From NCBI GenBank assembly GCA_040506775.1, contig JBEVWC010000022.1, forward strand, positions 56,464 through 120,463: a DNA stretch of 64,000 nt, read 5' to 3'. A program made the translations under genes and the position numbers. Shown here piece by piece: positions 55,680-63,980 of this stretch. A model generated the notes under the pieces. It saw only the letters and a program-made list of their open reading frames with translations. It had not been told where the DNA came from and did not search any database. This stretch comes from Thiodiazotropha sp040506775 (GTDB lineage: Bacteria; Pseudomonadota; Gammaproteobacteria; Chromatiales; Chromatiaceae). The stretch's first letter is position 1. The number at the start of each line of letters is the position of its first letter.

Positions 55680-56138
55680 ATGGCAGTGGAGACGTCTGTG
55701 AACGAATACAAACTACCGGTGGTGGATCCGGACAAAATGCCGCGAGTCGCGTTGGAACTGATGAATTCCGTGCATGAGGAAGAGATTGCTCTGGTCAATG
55801 AGCTGGGGGCATTGCTGTTATCCGGATTGGATGGGGCAGTGGATGAGGCGGCGATATCCCAAAGTCTCTCGGCGTGGATCACCCACACCCGGGAGCACTT
55901 CGAAGGGGAAAACCGGCTCATGAGGAACCATAACTTCCCACCCTATCCGGTGCACAAGGGTGAGCATGACCAGGTTTTGACCCAATTGGCTCAATTGGAA
56001 AAAGCATGGTCTGATAACCGGGATGTGGGGGTGCTGGCCCGGTTTCTCTATGAGGACTGGCTGCCCTGGTTCAATGCCCATGTGAAAACAATGGACACCG
56101 TCACCGCCGGGTTTCTGAACCAGGCGACAAAGCCGTAA
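55680..56138 (+). CDS. Bacteriohemerythrin
   Basis: 152-residue diiron O2-binding protein. Four-helix-bundle ligands: HEEE (helix 1), HTREHFEGENRLM, HKGEHDQVL, and FNAHVKTMD. An earlier frame opening at 55548 gives an unlikely Cys/Pro-rich extension; the ATG at 55680 or a GTG at 55698 preceded by GGAG is preferred. May store or sense oxygen. Convergent with a 26-residue membrane peptide gene. Confidence 0.92.
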   Translation: MAVETSVNEYKLPVVDPDKMPRVALELMNSVHEEEIALVNELGALLLSGLDGAVDEAAISQSLSAWITHTREHFEGENRLMRNHNFPPYPVHKGEHDQVLTQLAQLEKAWSDNRDVGVLARFLYEDWLPWFNAHVKTMDTVTAGFLNQATKP

Positions 56139-56158
56139 ACAGCAGATATGCAGGAAAC

Positions 56159-56181
56159 CAGGGCGGGGGTTACCCGCCCTG
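56159..56181 (-). terminator. Hairpin between hemerythrin and small peptide genes
   Basis: CAGGGCGGG-GGTTA-CCCGCCCTG, a perfect 9-bp stem 6 bp beyond the stop of the minus-strand peptide gene. On that strand it is followed by GTTTCC, a weak T-run; it may serve both convergent genes. Confidence 0.65.
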
Positions 56182-56187
56182 TCGGGA

Positions 56188-56268
56188 TCATCCGATCACA
56201 ACGGAGATCACGATACCCAGAATCAGAATGGCGATTGCGCCGACGATTGCTTTGTCACTACCTAACAT
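56188..56268 (-). CDS. 26-residue single-helix membrane peptide
   Basis: Too short for ordinary gene calling. It starts MLGSDKAIVGAIAI, then an unbroken hydrophobic run of Leu/Ile/Val/Gly to the end (last residues SVVIG). A strong GGAGG lies about 9 nt before the ATG, and the stop is followed by the hairpin at 56159. One transmembrane helix is obvious. Not recognised; other bacterial peptides of this size modulate membrane enzymes. Function cannot be inferred. Confidence 0.6.
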   Translation of the reverse strand: MLGSDKAIVGAIAILILGIVISVVIG

Positions 56269-56673
56269 GGCGAAGTCCTCCGAATTTTGACTTGGACAAA
56301 CAACAGCGTCTCGACCAATGAGACCGCTACAGTGACGGTGAGTGTCATATGACCCATGCAATAGGGCTGATCAAAGATTAATCGTTCATGGGCCGGTATG
56401 AACTGACCTAAGTCAAAGAAATGTATGGTCATTTTGTAAACTTTCAAGTCCCGGGAGGGTTTGTCTTGATGCCTGCTCGGGACACGGGTGACAGTCAAAT
56501 GACCTGTCACCACCGATATTAGGATTGGCATATGACAGTCGTATTGGTGAGGAAATTACCGTATTCAGACATGCGAAAGCAGGATCTGGTCGGGCGAAAA
56601 CAGGTTTCGCGCCCGCGTTTCGTGGTACAAATAGGGGATTAATCGAACCAGTAATTGAAGATCTGAGGTCACC
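56269..56673. other. Upstream region of the small peptide and the 224-residue gene
   Basis: 405 bp between divergent genes. It contains GTCATATGAC (palindrome, 56347-56356) and an inverted repeat at 56488-56512 (listed) that share TCAWATGACC. No other gene seen. Confidence 0.5.
56488..56512. promoter_or_regulatory. Perfect 8-bp inverted repeat, operator-like
   Basis: GGTGACAG (56488-56495) and CTGTCACC (56505-56512) flank TCAAATGAC. The centre resembles GTCATATGACC about 150 bp away, which suggests one regulator binding twice. Confidence 0.45.
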
Positions 56674-57348
56674 ATGAATCTGCTGTTCAGCCAGATGCCG
56701 GGTCGGCACGAGCGCCACGCCATGCGCAAATTCAACAACCCGTTGTTTCCGCAGCAGGAGCGGCAATTGTCACAGGGTGCGTTGACGGAAGCCCAGCGAC
56801 TCGATCATGAAGAGCTGGTGGCGTACATTGTCGATCTTCGTAAGCTGGTGGGCGAGGCTGTGTCGCTGGGACCCCATGAGCAGAGTGAGGTGATCCTGGA
56901 CCTCAAGGAACGGCTGGACAAGTATTATGAGCATGCCTGCCGGCTCGCGGATGATCAGACCCCGAATAAGCAGGCGATCCGTAAACTGGTCGAAGTGATC
57001 ATGCGTTCGGTGTGGAAGGGTGCCGGGAACGATACGGTTGCCCATCAGGAGTTGCAACAGGAGGAGGCTGCCCGGGCTACGCACTACGAACTCCTGGAAA
57101 CACCCCTGGTGGCGGACCTGCTGGACCCCGATTCTTTGATCCGCAGCGAGGAATTGCTACCGGTGCTGTTGAGCGCAACGGATGCGGAATTTGAAACCGC
57201 GATCAATCTGTTCGATCCCGAGCAGCTGAAGGCGCTGTGTGATCAGGGTGAATCCCTGTTCGCCCAGGCTAGTGATGAGGACGCCTGGCATCAGGCCCGC
57301 ACCCGCTTCGAGGCCTTGCTGCATCTGCGGGATTCACTGGTTACCTGA
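56674..57348 (+). CDS. Helical protein of unknown function
   Basis: 224-residue soluble, mostly alpha-helical acidic protein, not recognised. N-terminal stretch HERHAMRKFNNPLFPQQERQ, then helices such as LDHEELVAYIVDLRKLVGEA and TRFEALLHLRDSLV. No membrane segment. It carries the codon use of its neighbours. The two operator-like dyads upstream may control it. Confidence 0.65.
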   Translation: MNLLFSQMPGRHERHAMRKFNNPLFPQQERQLSQGALTEAQRLDHEELVAYIVDLRKLVGEAVSLGPHEQSEVILDLKERLDKYYEHACRLADDQTPNKQAIRKLVEVIMRSVWKGAGNDTVAHQELQQEEAARATHYELLETPLVADLLDPDSLIRSEELLPVLLSATDAEFETAINLFDPEQLKALCDQGESLFAQASDEDAWHQARTRFEALLHLRDSLVT

Positions 57349-57398
57349 CAAAGCGGTATTGACGACCCAATCCCTGACCTGAATGCCATCGAGCGTTG

Positions 57399-58529
57399 TC
57401 AGAATTCAATGGACAGTTTTGCATTCAGTGAATTGACCCGTTGGATCTCAGAGAACGATTCCTCCCGTTCCGTCACATCAGTCTCGGTCCTGAAACGGCC
57501 ATGCAGATATTCCAGCATCACGATGATCTGCCGGTTAAGGTACCAGGTCGTCGCAACACCGTACTGAACCTCGGGTTGATCCTCCAGTTCCCGACTCATT
57601 TCCAGGCGCAGTGCAACATCGAAGTCCATAGCGGGTGGAAAATAGGAAAACTCCAGATTCCACGCCTGGGGACGGTTGTACTTCGCATCCTGTTCTTGAA
57701 ACTCCCCCATCGCGCTGAGTATTTCAAATGAGCAACCGAAGTATTCCGTATAACCTGAAACGAAACCACTGAGGGCAGAGACCCGCTGTGCATACCGGTT
57801 ATCCTCGATGAGATGTTCGTCCGCATCCGCCAGGTCAGTCTGATAACTGAGACCCCAGGAAAAGCCATGCAATGGCAGATGTTCAAATCCGATCGCCCAA
57901 TCGAGTCTGTCACCCTGCCCCTGTGGTTGAGCCCATCCATCATAGGCTGCGATATTCAACTCGAGCTGATCTGCGTATGCGAATGATAACTGTGCCATGT
58001 GTGGTGCGCGGGTCTCCCCGAACTCGAGCATCGGGCCGGTGATGAAATTACTGTAGTAGAGCCCAAAGGGTGTGAACTGTTTACCGAGACTTAATTCAAA
58101 CGGCTCGAAATCAAAACTGATGAAGGCCTCTTCCGCTTCGATGCGGTCAGGGTCGGAATCGTATTGCAGGATCACTTCCGCCTCCGTCCGTTCATTGAGC
58201 AGAGCAATAAAACCTAATTGCAGCGTGGCGCTTTTTTCCCGAAGAGTGGCTGTGGCGTTGGATGAGTCGGTCTGCGCTCGGTGTGTCAGTACCTCTCCCT
58301 CGATGAGTCCGGAGAACTGCAGCCACGGAGTGAGTTCTCTCTGCAAGCCGGATTCACGCTTTTCCTGGGGAGTGCGATAGATAGCGGGCCGCTCCGTATC
58401 CCTGCTTGTTGGGGTAGGCATTGCTCCTGCGGGTAACTCCGCCAATGCATGGATCGAAGTGCTGGAAAGCAAGATCAGGATGACCGTAGCGATTCCATGT
58501 CCTGTGGGTTGGACTGACGATGAAGGCAT
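57399..58529 (-). CDS. LbtU-family outer-membrane porin
   Basis: 376-residue exported beta-barrel. Signal peptide to about HALA; residues 70-376 show alternating strands typical of porins, with GLIEGEV, LSLGKQFTPFGLYYSNF, and a last strand ending LNAKLSIEF. LbtU proteins take up siderophores in Legionella without TonB. Here that role is by family similarity only. Convergent with the 224-residue gene. Confidence 0.82.
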   Translation of the reverse strand: MPSSSVQPTGHGIATVILILLSSTSIHALAELPAGAMPTPTSRDTERPAIYRTPQEKRESGLQRELTPWLQFSGLIEGEVLTHRAQTDSSNATATLREKSATLQLGFIALLNERTEAEVILQYDSDPDRIEAEEAFISFDFEPFELSLGKQFTPFGLYYSNFITGPMLEFGETRAPHMAQLSFAYADQLELNIAAYDGWAQPQGQGDRLDWAIGFEHLPLHGFSWGLSYQTDLADADEHLIEDNRYAQRVSALSGFVSGYTEYFGCSFEILSAMGEFQEQDAKYNRPQAWNLEFSYFPPAMDFDVALRLEMSRELEDQPEVQYGVATTWYLNRQIIVMLEYLHGRFRTETDVTEREESFSEIQRVNSLNAKLSIEF

Positions 58530-59156
58530 ACTTGTCCTGTCATTGCAGAAGTTATCTTGAACCCGGTTGTGTTGAGGACGTTATCCTGCGCCTATCCCGT
58601 TTGCAAACGGTAGTCAACACTCAAGTGGGTTCAACCCGGTGCCATAGAACATATGTACTATGAACTCCTTGTATCAGCAAACCTCATCTGTGATCCGTTA
58701 AATTGAAGTTAAAACCTGTATCCGAATACACACCAGATATTTTCTTAATATAGTTTTATTGGTTTTTTATCAGTGAGTTACCTTCGGCCGCGAAGATGTG
58801 TTAGACAATGATTCTATGGCGGACCTGAAGCTCGGCCAGTTCTAATTATAGTTGTTTACGAGAGCGATGAGTTCTGCGTGTTACGGAACTGCAACATGCG
58901 GATTCCTGATGGTTCCCGTCAAGATCCCACATCGGATAACAATTACTGACAGTACGAAATCATCAAACAAGCGCGCTCGGTGGTGCCGATGGTGATGAGT
59001 AGATGGCACGTCCGATGTGTCAGTCGAGAGATGAGGATGCGCGGAAATGGGTTGACAGTCTGCATCATACATGGAATCCGGGTGGAAGAGCTGGTCTTTA
59101 TTCGAGCAGTGATGCGTGGGCACGGACAGAGCGATGACACGTAAAGGAGCCAGCGC
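58530..59156. other. AT-rich gene-poor stretch with leader copy A
   Basis: 627 bp upstream of the porin and the glycan genes. It has an AT-rich part (58680-58770) and then a ~165-bp segment related to the leader of the 62139 gene (see repeat entries). No convincing open frame. Confidence 0.5.
58799..58963 (+). repeat. Leader copy A, related to leader of the 62139 gene
   Basis: It begins with a 21-bp block identical to 61975-61995 (contains GACAATGATTCTATGG). At +87 from that block both copies have GAACTG-AACATG-GGAT, and at about +137-165 both have ACAAT...ACAG...GA-ATCAT. Copy B reads into the ATG of the 62139 gene; here the matching position is ATC, so this looks like the decayed front of a duplicated gene. 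Confidence 0.6.
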
Positions 59157-59342
59157 ATGGCGATACGGGACTCGGATGATTTCGATTTGGTGACAGTAAA
59201 TACCCCTGGATGTGTGATCGCGGGGGACAACCACGAACCCTTTGAAGTGAAATTGTTGAGATCGATAATCGAATCGAACTTACGGAAAGGGGACGATAGA
59301 GCCGGTCTCTATAGGGCTGGACCCCGGAATGTGATGCATTGA
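59157..59342 (+). CDS. Possible 61-residue protein upstream of glycosyltransferase
   Basis: Short frame with AAGGAG 7 nt before its ATG and a stop 13 bp before the glycosyltransferase start. Sequence not recognised: MAIRDSDDFDLVTVNTPG, then acidic and basic residues. The good ribosome site is the only positive evidence; it may be a decayed gene end. Confidence 0.35.
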   Translation: MAIRDSDDFDLVTVNTPGCVIAGDNHEPFEVKLLRSIIESNLRKGDDRAGLYRAGPRNVMH

Positions 59343-59355
59343 GCCGGTACAAAAA

Positions 59356-60522
59356 ATGGCAGATGACTTGACTGTGATACATCAATGCTCGGTTTGGCTC
59401 GAGCTTACTCAGACGTGGCTGTATAACCTGGTCCGCTACCTTCCCGATGGGATCGATAATCATATCGTCTGCCGGCGCGCAAAGAACTTGGAGTACTTTC
59501 CCTCTGGTAAGGTGCATGCACTGAAGCGGGACGATTTCTCCACCTATCTACTGCAGCGGGCGGCCACCCTTGTCGGTAACAAGAGGAGCAATCCCTATTT
59601 AGATCGCAAGATTCGTGAGTACAAACCGGCGATACTTCATTCCCATTTTGGGAATAATGGCTGGAAGGCTTTACCGACCTGCGAGCGCCATAACCTGCGT
59701 CACTTTGTTTCGTTCTATGGTCAGGATGTCTCTAAACTTCCCAGACAGAATCCTGCCTGGTTAAAGCGCTATAACGAATTGTTCGAAAGTCCCCTGACGC
59801 GGTTTCTGTGCGAGGGGAAATTCATGGCTCAATCCCTGGTTAAGATGGGATGCGATCCCACTAGGATACATGTCCACCACCTGGGTGTTGAGATTACCAA
59901 CATCCCCTACCGTCCGCGCTCCTGGATTCCTGGAGAGCCTTTAAAAGTACTGCTGGCAGCGAGTTTCCGCGAGAAGAAGGGGTTGCCCTACGCCTTGCAG
60001 GCGTTGGCCAGATTAAAGGAAAAAATAACGGTCACTATCACTATCATAGGCGATGCCGGTAAGGGGAAAGCGAACCAGGAAGAGAAACACAAAATCATTG
60101 AGGTTATAAAACAGCACAACCTTGGTTCTGTGACAAGGTTACTGGGTTATCAACCACAATCAGTGCTTTGGCGCGAGGCCGAGCAACACCACCTGTTTCT
60201 TTCTCCCAGCGTCACGGCTGCTGACGGCGACAGTGAAGGCGGAGCACCGGTTGCACTTATCGAGATGGCCGCCAGCGGTATGCCCATCGTTAGCAGCCGC
60301 CACTGCGATATTCCGGATGTCATTAGAGAGGGCGAAACCGGTTGGTTGGCTGAAGAACGCGACGTTGAATCTATCGTAGCAGCCATCGAACAATGGATAG
60401 GTAATCCTAACGGTTGGTCGGAAATGCTGGATGCGGGCCGCGCTCATGTTGAACAAAACTATGATGCACAAAACCAGGGGCAGAAATTAGCGCAGCATTA
60501 TCGTGAAAACTTACGTTACTAG
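59356..60522 (+). CDS. Group 1 (GT4-type) glycosyltransferase
   Basis: 388-residue GT-B glycosyltransferase. The N-terminal half has HSHFGNNGWKALP and FVSFYGQDV, typical of exopolysaccharide-type enzymes; the C-terminal nucleotide-sugar site includes EGGAPVALIEMAASGMPIVSSRHCDIPDVI (E-x7-E). Acceptor and donor unknown. Lies 36 bp before a sugar aminotransferase; the two likely build one surface glycan. No other glycan genes nearby. Confidence 0.9.
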   Translation: MADDLTVIHQCSVWLELTQTWLYNLVRYLPDGIDNHIVCRRAKNLEYFPSGKVHALKRDDFSTYLLQRAATLVGNKRSNPYLDRKIREYKPAILHSHFGNNGWKALPTCERHNLRHFVSFYGQDVSKLPRQNPAWLKRYNELFESPLTRFLCEGKFMAQSLVKMGCDPTRIHVHHLGVEITNIPYRPRSWIPGEPLKVLLAASFREKKGLPYALQALARLKEKITVTITIIGDAGKGKANQEEKHKIIEVIKQHNLGSVTRLLGYQPQSVLWREAEQHHLFLSPSVTAADGDSEGGAPVALIEMAASGMPIVSSRHCDIPDVIREGETGWLAEERDVESIVAAIEQWIGNPNGWSEMLDAGRAHVEQNYDAQNQGQKLAQHYRENLRY

Positions 60523-60558
60523 GCAGAGGAGATCCCTCCAGCAATACGTGACAGCAGT

Positions 60559-61689
60559 ATGAAGATCCCGTTTAATAAACCCTATACAACCGGTAATGAA
60601 CTGGCTTATATCGAGCAGGCGCTCTATAGCCGACAGCTGGCGGGCGGAGGTCCATTTACTAAAAAGTGCGTCGCTTGGTTGGAGCGCTCCGCTGACTGTC
60701 ACAAGGCGCTGTTGACACATTCATGCACCGCTGCGCTCGAGATGGCGGCATTGTTAGCGGATATTCAGCCCGGCGATGAAATCATCATGCCCTCCTATAC
60801 ATTCGTCTCGACCGCCAACGCATTCGTGTTGCGGGGAGGGGTTCCCGTGTTCGTGGATATTCGTGAAGACACCCTTAACATTGACGAGACCAAAATTGAA
60901 TCGGCCATCACTGATCGGACGAAGGCAATTGTTCCGGTTCACTATGCTGGCGTTGGGTGCGAGATGGATACCATCATGACCCTGGCCGCCAAGTATGGAC
61001 TACTGGTGATCGAGGATGCCGCCCAGGGAGTCATGGCTGCCTATAAGGGCCGTCCGCTCGGCAGCATTGGCCATCTCGCGGCATTCAGCTTCCATGAAAC
61101 GAAGAATATTGTCTCCGGTGAAGGTGGGGCTCTGTTGGTCAACGACCCTCGCTTTGCTGATCGTGCTGAATACCTCTTGGAAAAAGGAACCAACCGCAGC
61201 CAGTTCTTTCGCGGCGAAGTCAATAAATACTTATGGGTCGATCTGGGGTCATCTTTCCTTGCAAGTGAAATTACAGCCGCCTGTCTCTATGCTCAGCTAG
61301 AGGCGGAGGAGGCGATCACCCAACAGCGGCTTGAGGTGTGGAACCACTACCACAGCACCTTGGAGCCCCTCGAGAAAAGCGGCATTCTCCGTCGACCCAT
61401 TATCCCTCCTGAATGCCAACACAATGCGCATATGTATTATTTGTTGTTGCCTGACCCTGAGAAGCGTAGCCGGTTTATCGATGATTTAAATAAAAGGGGT
61501 ATCGCGACGGTTTTCCACTATATCCCTTTAGACAGCGCCCCTATGGGACAAAAGGTATCGCGAGGCGTCGACTCTCTGGCCAAGACTCATGATCTTAGCG
61601 ACCGTTTGGTCAGGCTACCGCTCTGGGTTGGTGTGGAAGATCATCTGGCAACCATTATCGATGCGATAGAAAGGTGGGCGATTTCTTAG
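60559..61689 (+). CDS. wecE: dTDP-4-amino-4,6-dideoxygalactose transaminase (WecE/RffA)
   Basis: 376-residue PLP aminotransferase. It begins IPFNKPYTTGNELAYI and has the RffA-type GGPFTKKCVAWLE, the Lys-containing FSFHETKNIVSGEGGALL, and the late HYIPLDSAPMGQKV. It forms a 4-amino sugar nucleotide (TDP-Fuc4N in enterobacteria). Full length. It is outside a normal enterobacterial-antigen cluster, so the product glycan is unknown. Confidence 0.9.
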   Translation: MKIPFNKPYTTGNELAYIEQALYSRQLAGGGPFTKKCVAWLERSADCHKALLTHSCTAALEMAALLADIQPGDEIIMPSYTFVSTANAFVLRGGVPVFVDIREDTLNIDETKIESAITDRTKAIVPVHYAGVGCEMDTIMTLAAKYGLLVIEDAAQGVMAAYKGRPLGSIGHLAAFSFHETKNIVSGEGGALLVNDPRFADRAEYLLEKGTNRSQFFRGEVNKYLWVDLGSSFLASEITAACLYAQLEAEEAITQQRLEVWNHYHSTLEPLEKSGILRRPIIPPECQHNAHMYYLLLPDPEKRSRFIDDLNKRGIATVFHYIPLDSAPMGQKVSRGVDSLAKTHDLSDRLVRLPLWVGVEDHLATIIDAIERWAIS

Positions 61690-61750
61690 CATCTGCTCAT
61701 AGACCCGGGGGTTTCCTTTGACTATTGTCGCGAAGGACGACTTCTGCTGT

Positions 61751-61784
61751 GTAATCCGTCTGCCGGCTGAGCCAGATGGATTAC
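61751..61784 (+). terminator. Hairpin after the aminotransferase gene
   Basis: GTAATCCgTCTG pairs with CAGAtGGATTAC (12 bp, one G-T wobble) around a 10-base loop; AGACCCG (about 61700) and CGGGTCT (about 61789) may lengthen it. No T-run, so a terminator role is tentative. Confidence 0.45.
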
Positions 61785-61974
61785 CCTGCGGGTCTGCGAG
61801 AGGATCCGGTCACTCCTGTATTGTGATCGTCATTACATCTTCACCCATGCCATCATTCAGGCATATTCAGAGCAACGAAATCCTGTAGCTACTGAATTCA
61901 TTGTATCATTGGCACTACCGCTCTGTTTTATGAATTGTAGAATATTCAGAGACTTGGTTTATGCGACGAGGGTA

Positions 61975-62138
61975 TGTTAGACAATGATTCTATGGTGACC
62001 CGACAGTGCGCTGGGTAATGATTGTTTTAGTTCACAGGACTTGAAACATTCAAAGGTTTCTGAACTGAAACATGTGGATACCCAGACAGTTTCTGTGAAC
62101 CCTGCATGTCATACACAATGGATTACAGGAGCGAGATC
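61975..62138 (+). repeat. Leader copy B upstream of the 62139 gene
   Basis: Second copy of the ~165-bp leader found at 58799, with matching blocks at the same offsets (+0 and +87). It ends at the AGGAG/ATG of a secreted-protein gene. Confidence 0.6.
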
Positions 62139-63236
62139 ATGAACCTTAAGCTTCCGATGATGTTCAGTATTCTTCTATCGAGTAGTACATTCCTACTGCC
62201 CTATGAACTATTAGCAAGTGGTTGCGAGCAGACGGCCCATCTGATGCATCCGGCGTGCTACGCGGATGCACGGGACGAATACAAGATTGCCCTGGCAAAC
62301 TGCACCAACCGGGAAACCCGCTCGGAGCAGCGGGCCTGTATGAGTGAGGCAAAACGCAGCCTGGGACAGGACGATGCGGATTGCAGAGAACAGTTCGCGG
62401 CGAGACGGGACGCATGTGATATCCTTGATGAAGACCGCTATGCCACAGACCCGCTCAGCGATCCGGATATCAGTTTCGTGGATCCGGATGATATCGACGC
62501 GGCAACTGTGAACCCCTATGTCTCATTGATTGCGGGGCATACTTACGTACTGCGTGGTGGGGATGAGGGTGAAGAGACCGATGTTATTCATGTCACGCAT
62601 GAGACGCGGGAGATAGAGGGGGTGCTCTGCCGTGTGGTGGTTGACGTCGTGGTTATCGGCGAGCTTGACGAAGTGACGGGTGAAGCCGCGTACGAACCCG
62701 TTGAGGTGACCCATGACTGGATCGCCCAGGATATCGATGGCAACACCTACTACTGTGGCGAACTGGCGCGCAATTATGAGGAGGGTCAGCTGGTCGATCT
62801 GGATGGCTCATTCGAGTCCGGCAGGGATCAGGCGAAGGCCGGGCTGTTGCTCATGGCTTCACCGGAGCTGGGATTTGCACACCGTCAGGAGTTCTCGCTG
62901 GGTGAAGCGGAAGACATCATTGAGTATGTGGATTTCGCTGCATTTCCCAACAGCGACAACGAAATCTTTTCCTGCGCTGATGCGGGGGGCTGTCTGATGA
63001 CCCACGATTTCACACCCCTCGAGCCGGGCGTTGAAGAATTCAAATATTACATTCCCGGAACGGGTTTTGTACTCGCGGAAAGCGTGGAGGACGGTGAATT
63101 GACCGGTTCGGTGGATGTACTGGTTTGCATGGGGGATTCTCTGGATGTGCTGGAAAATCCGGATTGTGAAATCGACAGTCCGGAGATCCTGGTTGATACA
63201 TTGTGTGAACTGGTCCCAGGGGTATTTTGTGACTGA
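62139..63236 (+). CDS. Secreted Cys-containing protein of unknown function
   Basis: 365-residue exported protein. Signal peptide about 1-26 (MMFSILLSSSTFLLPYELLAS); mature N-terminus with spaced Cys residues (CEQ, CYAD, CTNRE, CMSE, CREQ, CDIL) in a helical region; then acidic beta-rich repeats (GHTYVLRGGD, TDVIHVTHETRE) and a Cys-bearing C-terminus (CELVPGVFCD). The chosen ATG has AGGAG 7 nt upstream. Not recognised. Followed by a strong terminator. Confidence 0.75.
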   Translation: MNLKLPMMFSILLSSSTFLLPYELLASGCEQTAHLMHPACYADARDEYKIALANCTNRETRSEQRACMSEAKRSLGQDDADCREQFAARRDACDILDEDRYATDPLSDPDISFVDPDDIDAATVNPYVSLIAGHTYVLRGGDEGEETDVIHVTHETREIEGVLCRVVVDVVVIGELDEVTGEAAYEPVEVTHDWIAQDIDGNTYYCGELARNYEEGQLVDLDGSFESGRDQAKAGLLLMASPELGFAHRQEFSLGEAEDIIEYVDFAAFPNSDNEIFSCADAGGCLMTHDFTPLEPGVEEFKYYIPGTGFVLAESVEDGELTGSVDVLVCMGDSLDVLENPDCEIDSPEILVDTLCELVPGVFCD

Positions 63237-63314
63237 GCCGGAACTCAAACAGAGGGATACCCTGCCTTGCGCAGTTCCACGGCAGGCATGCTTGAGACAA
63301 AAAATAGCGTGATC

Positions 63315-63347
63315 GGGTGGGGCCGTCAGCGGCCCCACCCTGTTTAT
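63315..63347 (+). terminator. Intrinsic terminator after the secreted protein
   Basis: GGGTGGGGCCG-TCAG-CGGCCCCACCC, perfect 11-bp stem, followed by TGTTTATC. About 80 bp after the stop codon. Confidence 0.88.
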
Positions 63348-63374
63348 CATTTGAGGCATCGTTACAGGTGAATC

Positions 63375-63908
63375 ATGGAAAAATTCAGACTTAAAATGGG
63401 AAGTCTGCCCAACGTCCTGCTGGTCATTCTTGGCAGTTTCCTGTTCATGGCAATGGAGATCTATGAGAATCAGGATTTGACCCTGAGCGAGATCCTGCTT
63501 GAAATGATTCAGCCCACTCTGATCGTGATCATAGCAGTGGGTATGGTGCGTTTGACCGAGCAGATTCAAGTGCAGCACGAAAACCAAATGCTACTCATCC
63601 GTGACTTGGAAACCGCCCGGGTTGAAGGCATGCAGTGGCGCGAAGGGATGAGCGGTTTGATCAAGGGGCTCAGTCAGGGCATTGCCGAACAGTTCAAGCA
63701 GTGGGAGCTGACCGACGCAGAGCGCGAAGTGGGTTTGTTGATCCTCAAAGGATTGAGCTACAAGGAAATCGCAGTCATGCGTGAGGTCAGCGAAAAAACA
63801 ATCCGCCAGCAGGCCCACGCCATCTATCGAAAGGCCAAGTTGAGTGGCCGGGCCTCCCTGTCCGCCTACTTCCTGGAAGACCTGCTGTTACCACCTGCGG
63901 GCAAATAG
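63375..63908 (+). CDS. Membrane-anchored LuxR-type regulator
   Basis: 177-residue protein. Two hydrophobic segments (about 12-28 and 45-62) precede a helix and a C-terminal LuxR/GerE HTH (ELTDAEREVGLLILKGLSYKEIAVM...SEKTIRQQAHAIYRKAKL). The DNA-binding domain would be cytoplasmic, tethered to the membrane; no receiver or ligand domain. Downstream of the secreted protein; a control link is possible but not shown. Confidence 0.88.
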   Translation: MEKFRLKMGSLPNVLLVILGSFLFMAMEIYENQDLTLSEILLEMIQPTLIVIIAVGMVRLTEQIQVQHENQMLLIRDLETARVEGMQWREGMSGLIKGLSQGIAEQFKQWELTDAEREVGLLILKGLSYKEIAVMREVSEKTIRQQAHAIYRKAKLSGRASLSAYFLEDLLLPPAGK

Positions 63909-63921
63909 TTTCCTGATTACC

Positions 63922-63941
63922 CAGCATGATCAGCCATGCTG
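63922..63941 (+). terminator. Short hairpin after the LuxR-type gene
   Basis: CAGCATG-ATCAGC-CATGCTG, a perfect 7-bp stem 13 bp after the stop. No T-run; weak terminator candidate. Confidence 0.35.
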
Positions 63942-63980
63942 AGACTCGATCTCCAGAGGGCACGCGGCCACGCTGTGCCG

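Larger units (their letters stand above)
61690..62138 (+). other. Intergenic region with hairpin and leader copy B
   Basis: 449 bp with no gene. Holds the hairpin at 61751-61784 and leader copy B from 61975. AGGAG at 62127-62131 is the ribosome site of the next gene. Confidence 0.5.

Noticed and set aside
58799..61995. 21-bp direct repeats as attachment sites of a mobile element
   Set aside because: No integrase or transposase lies between them, and the similarity extends ~165 bp into a leader, which fits gene duplication better.
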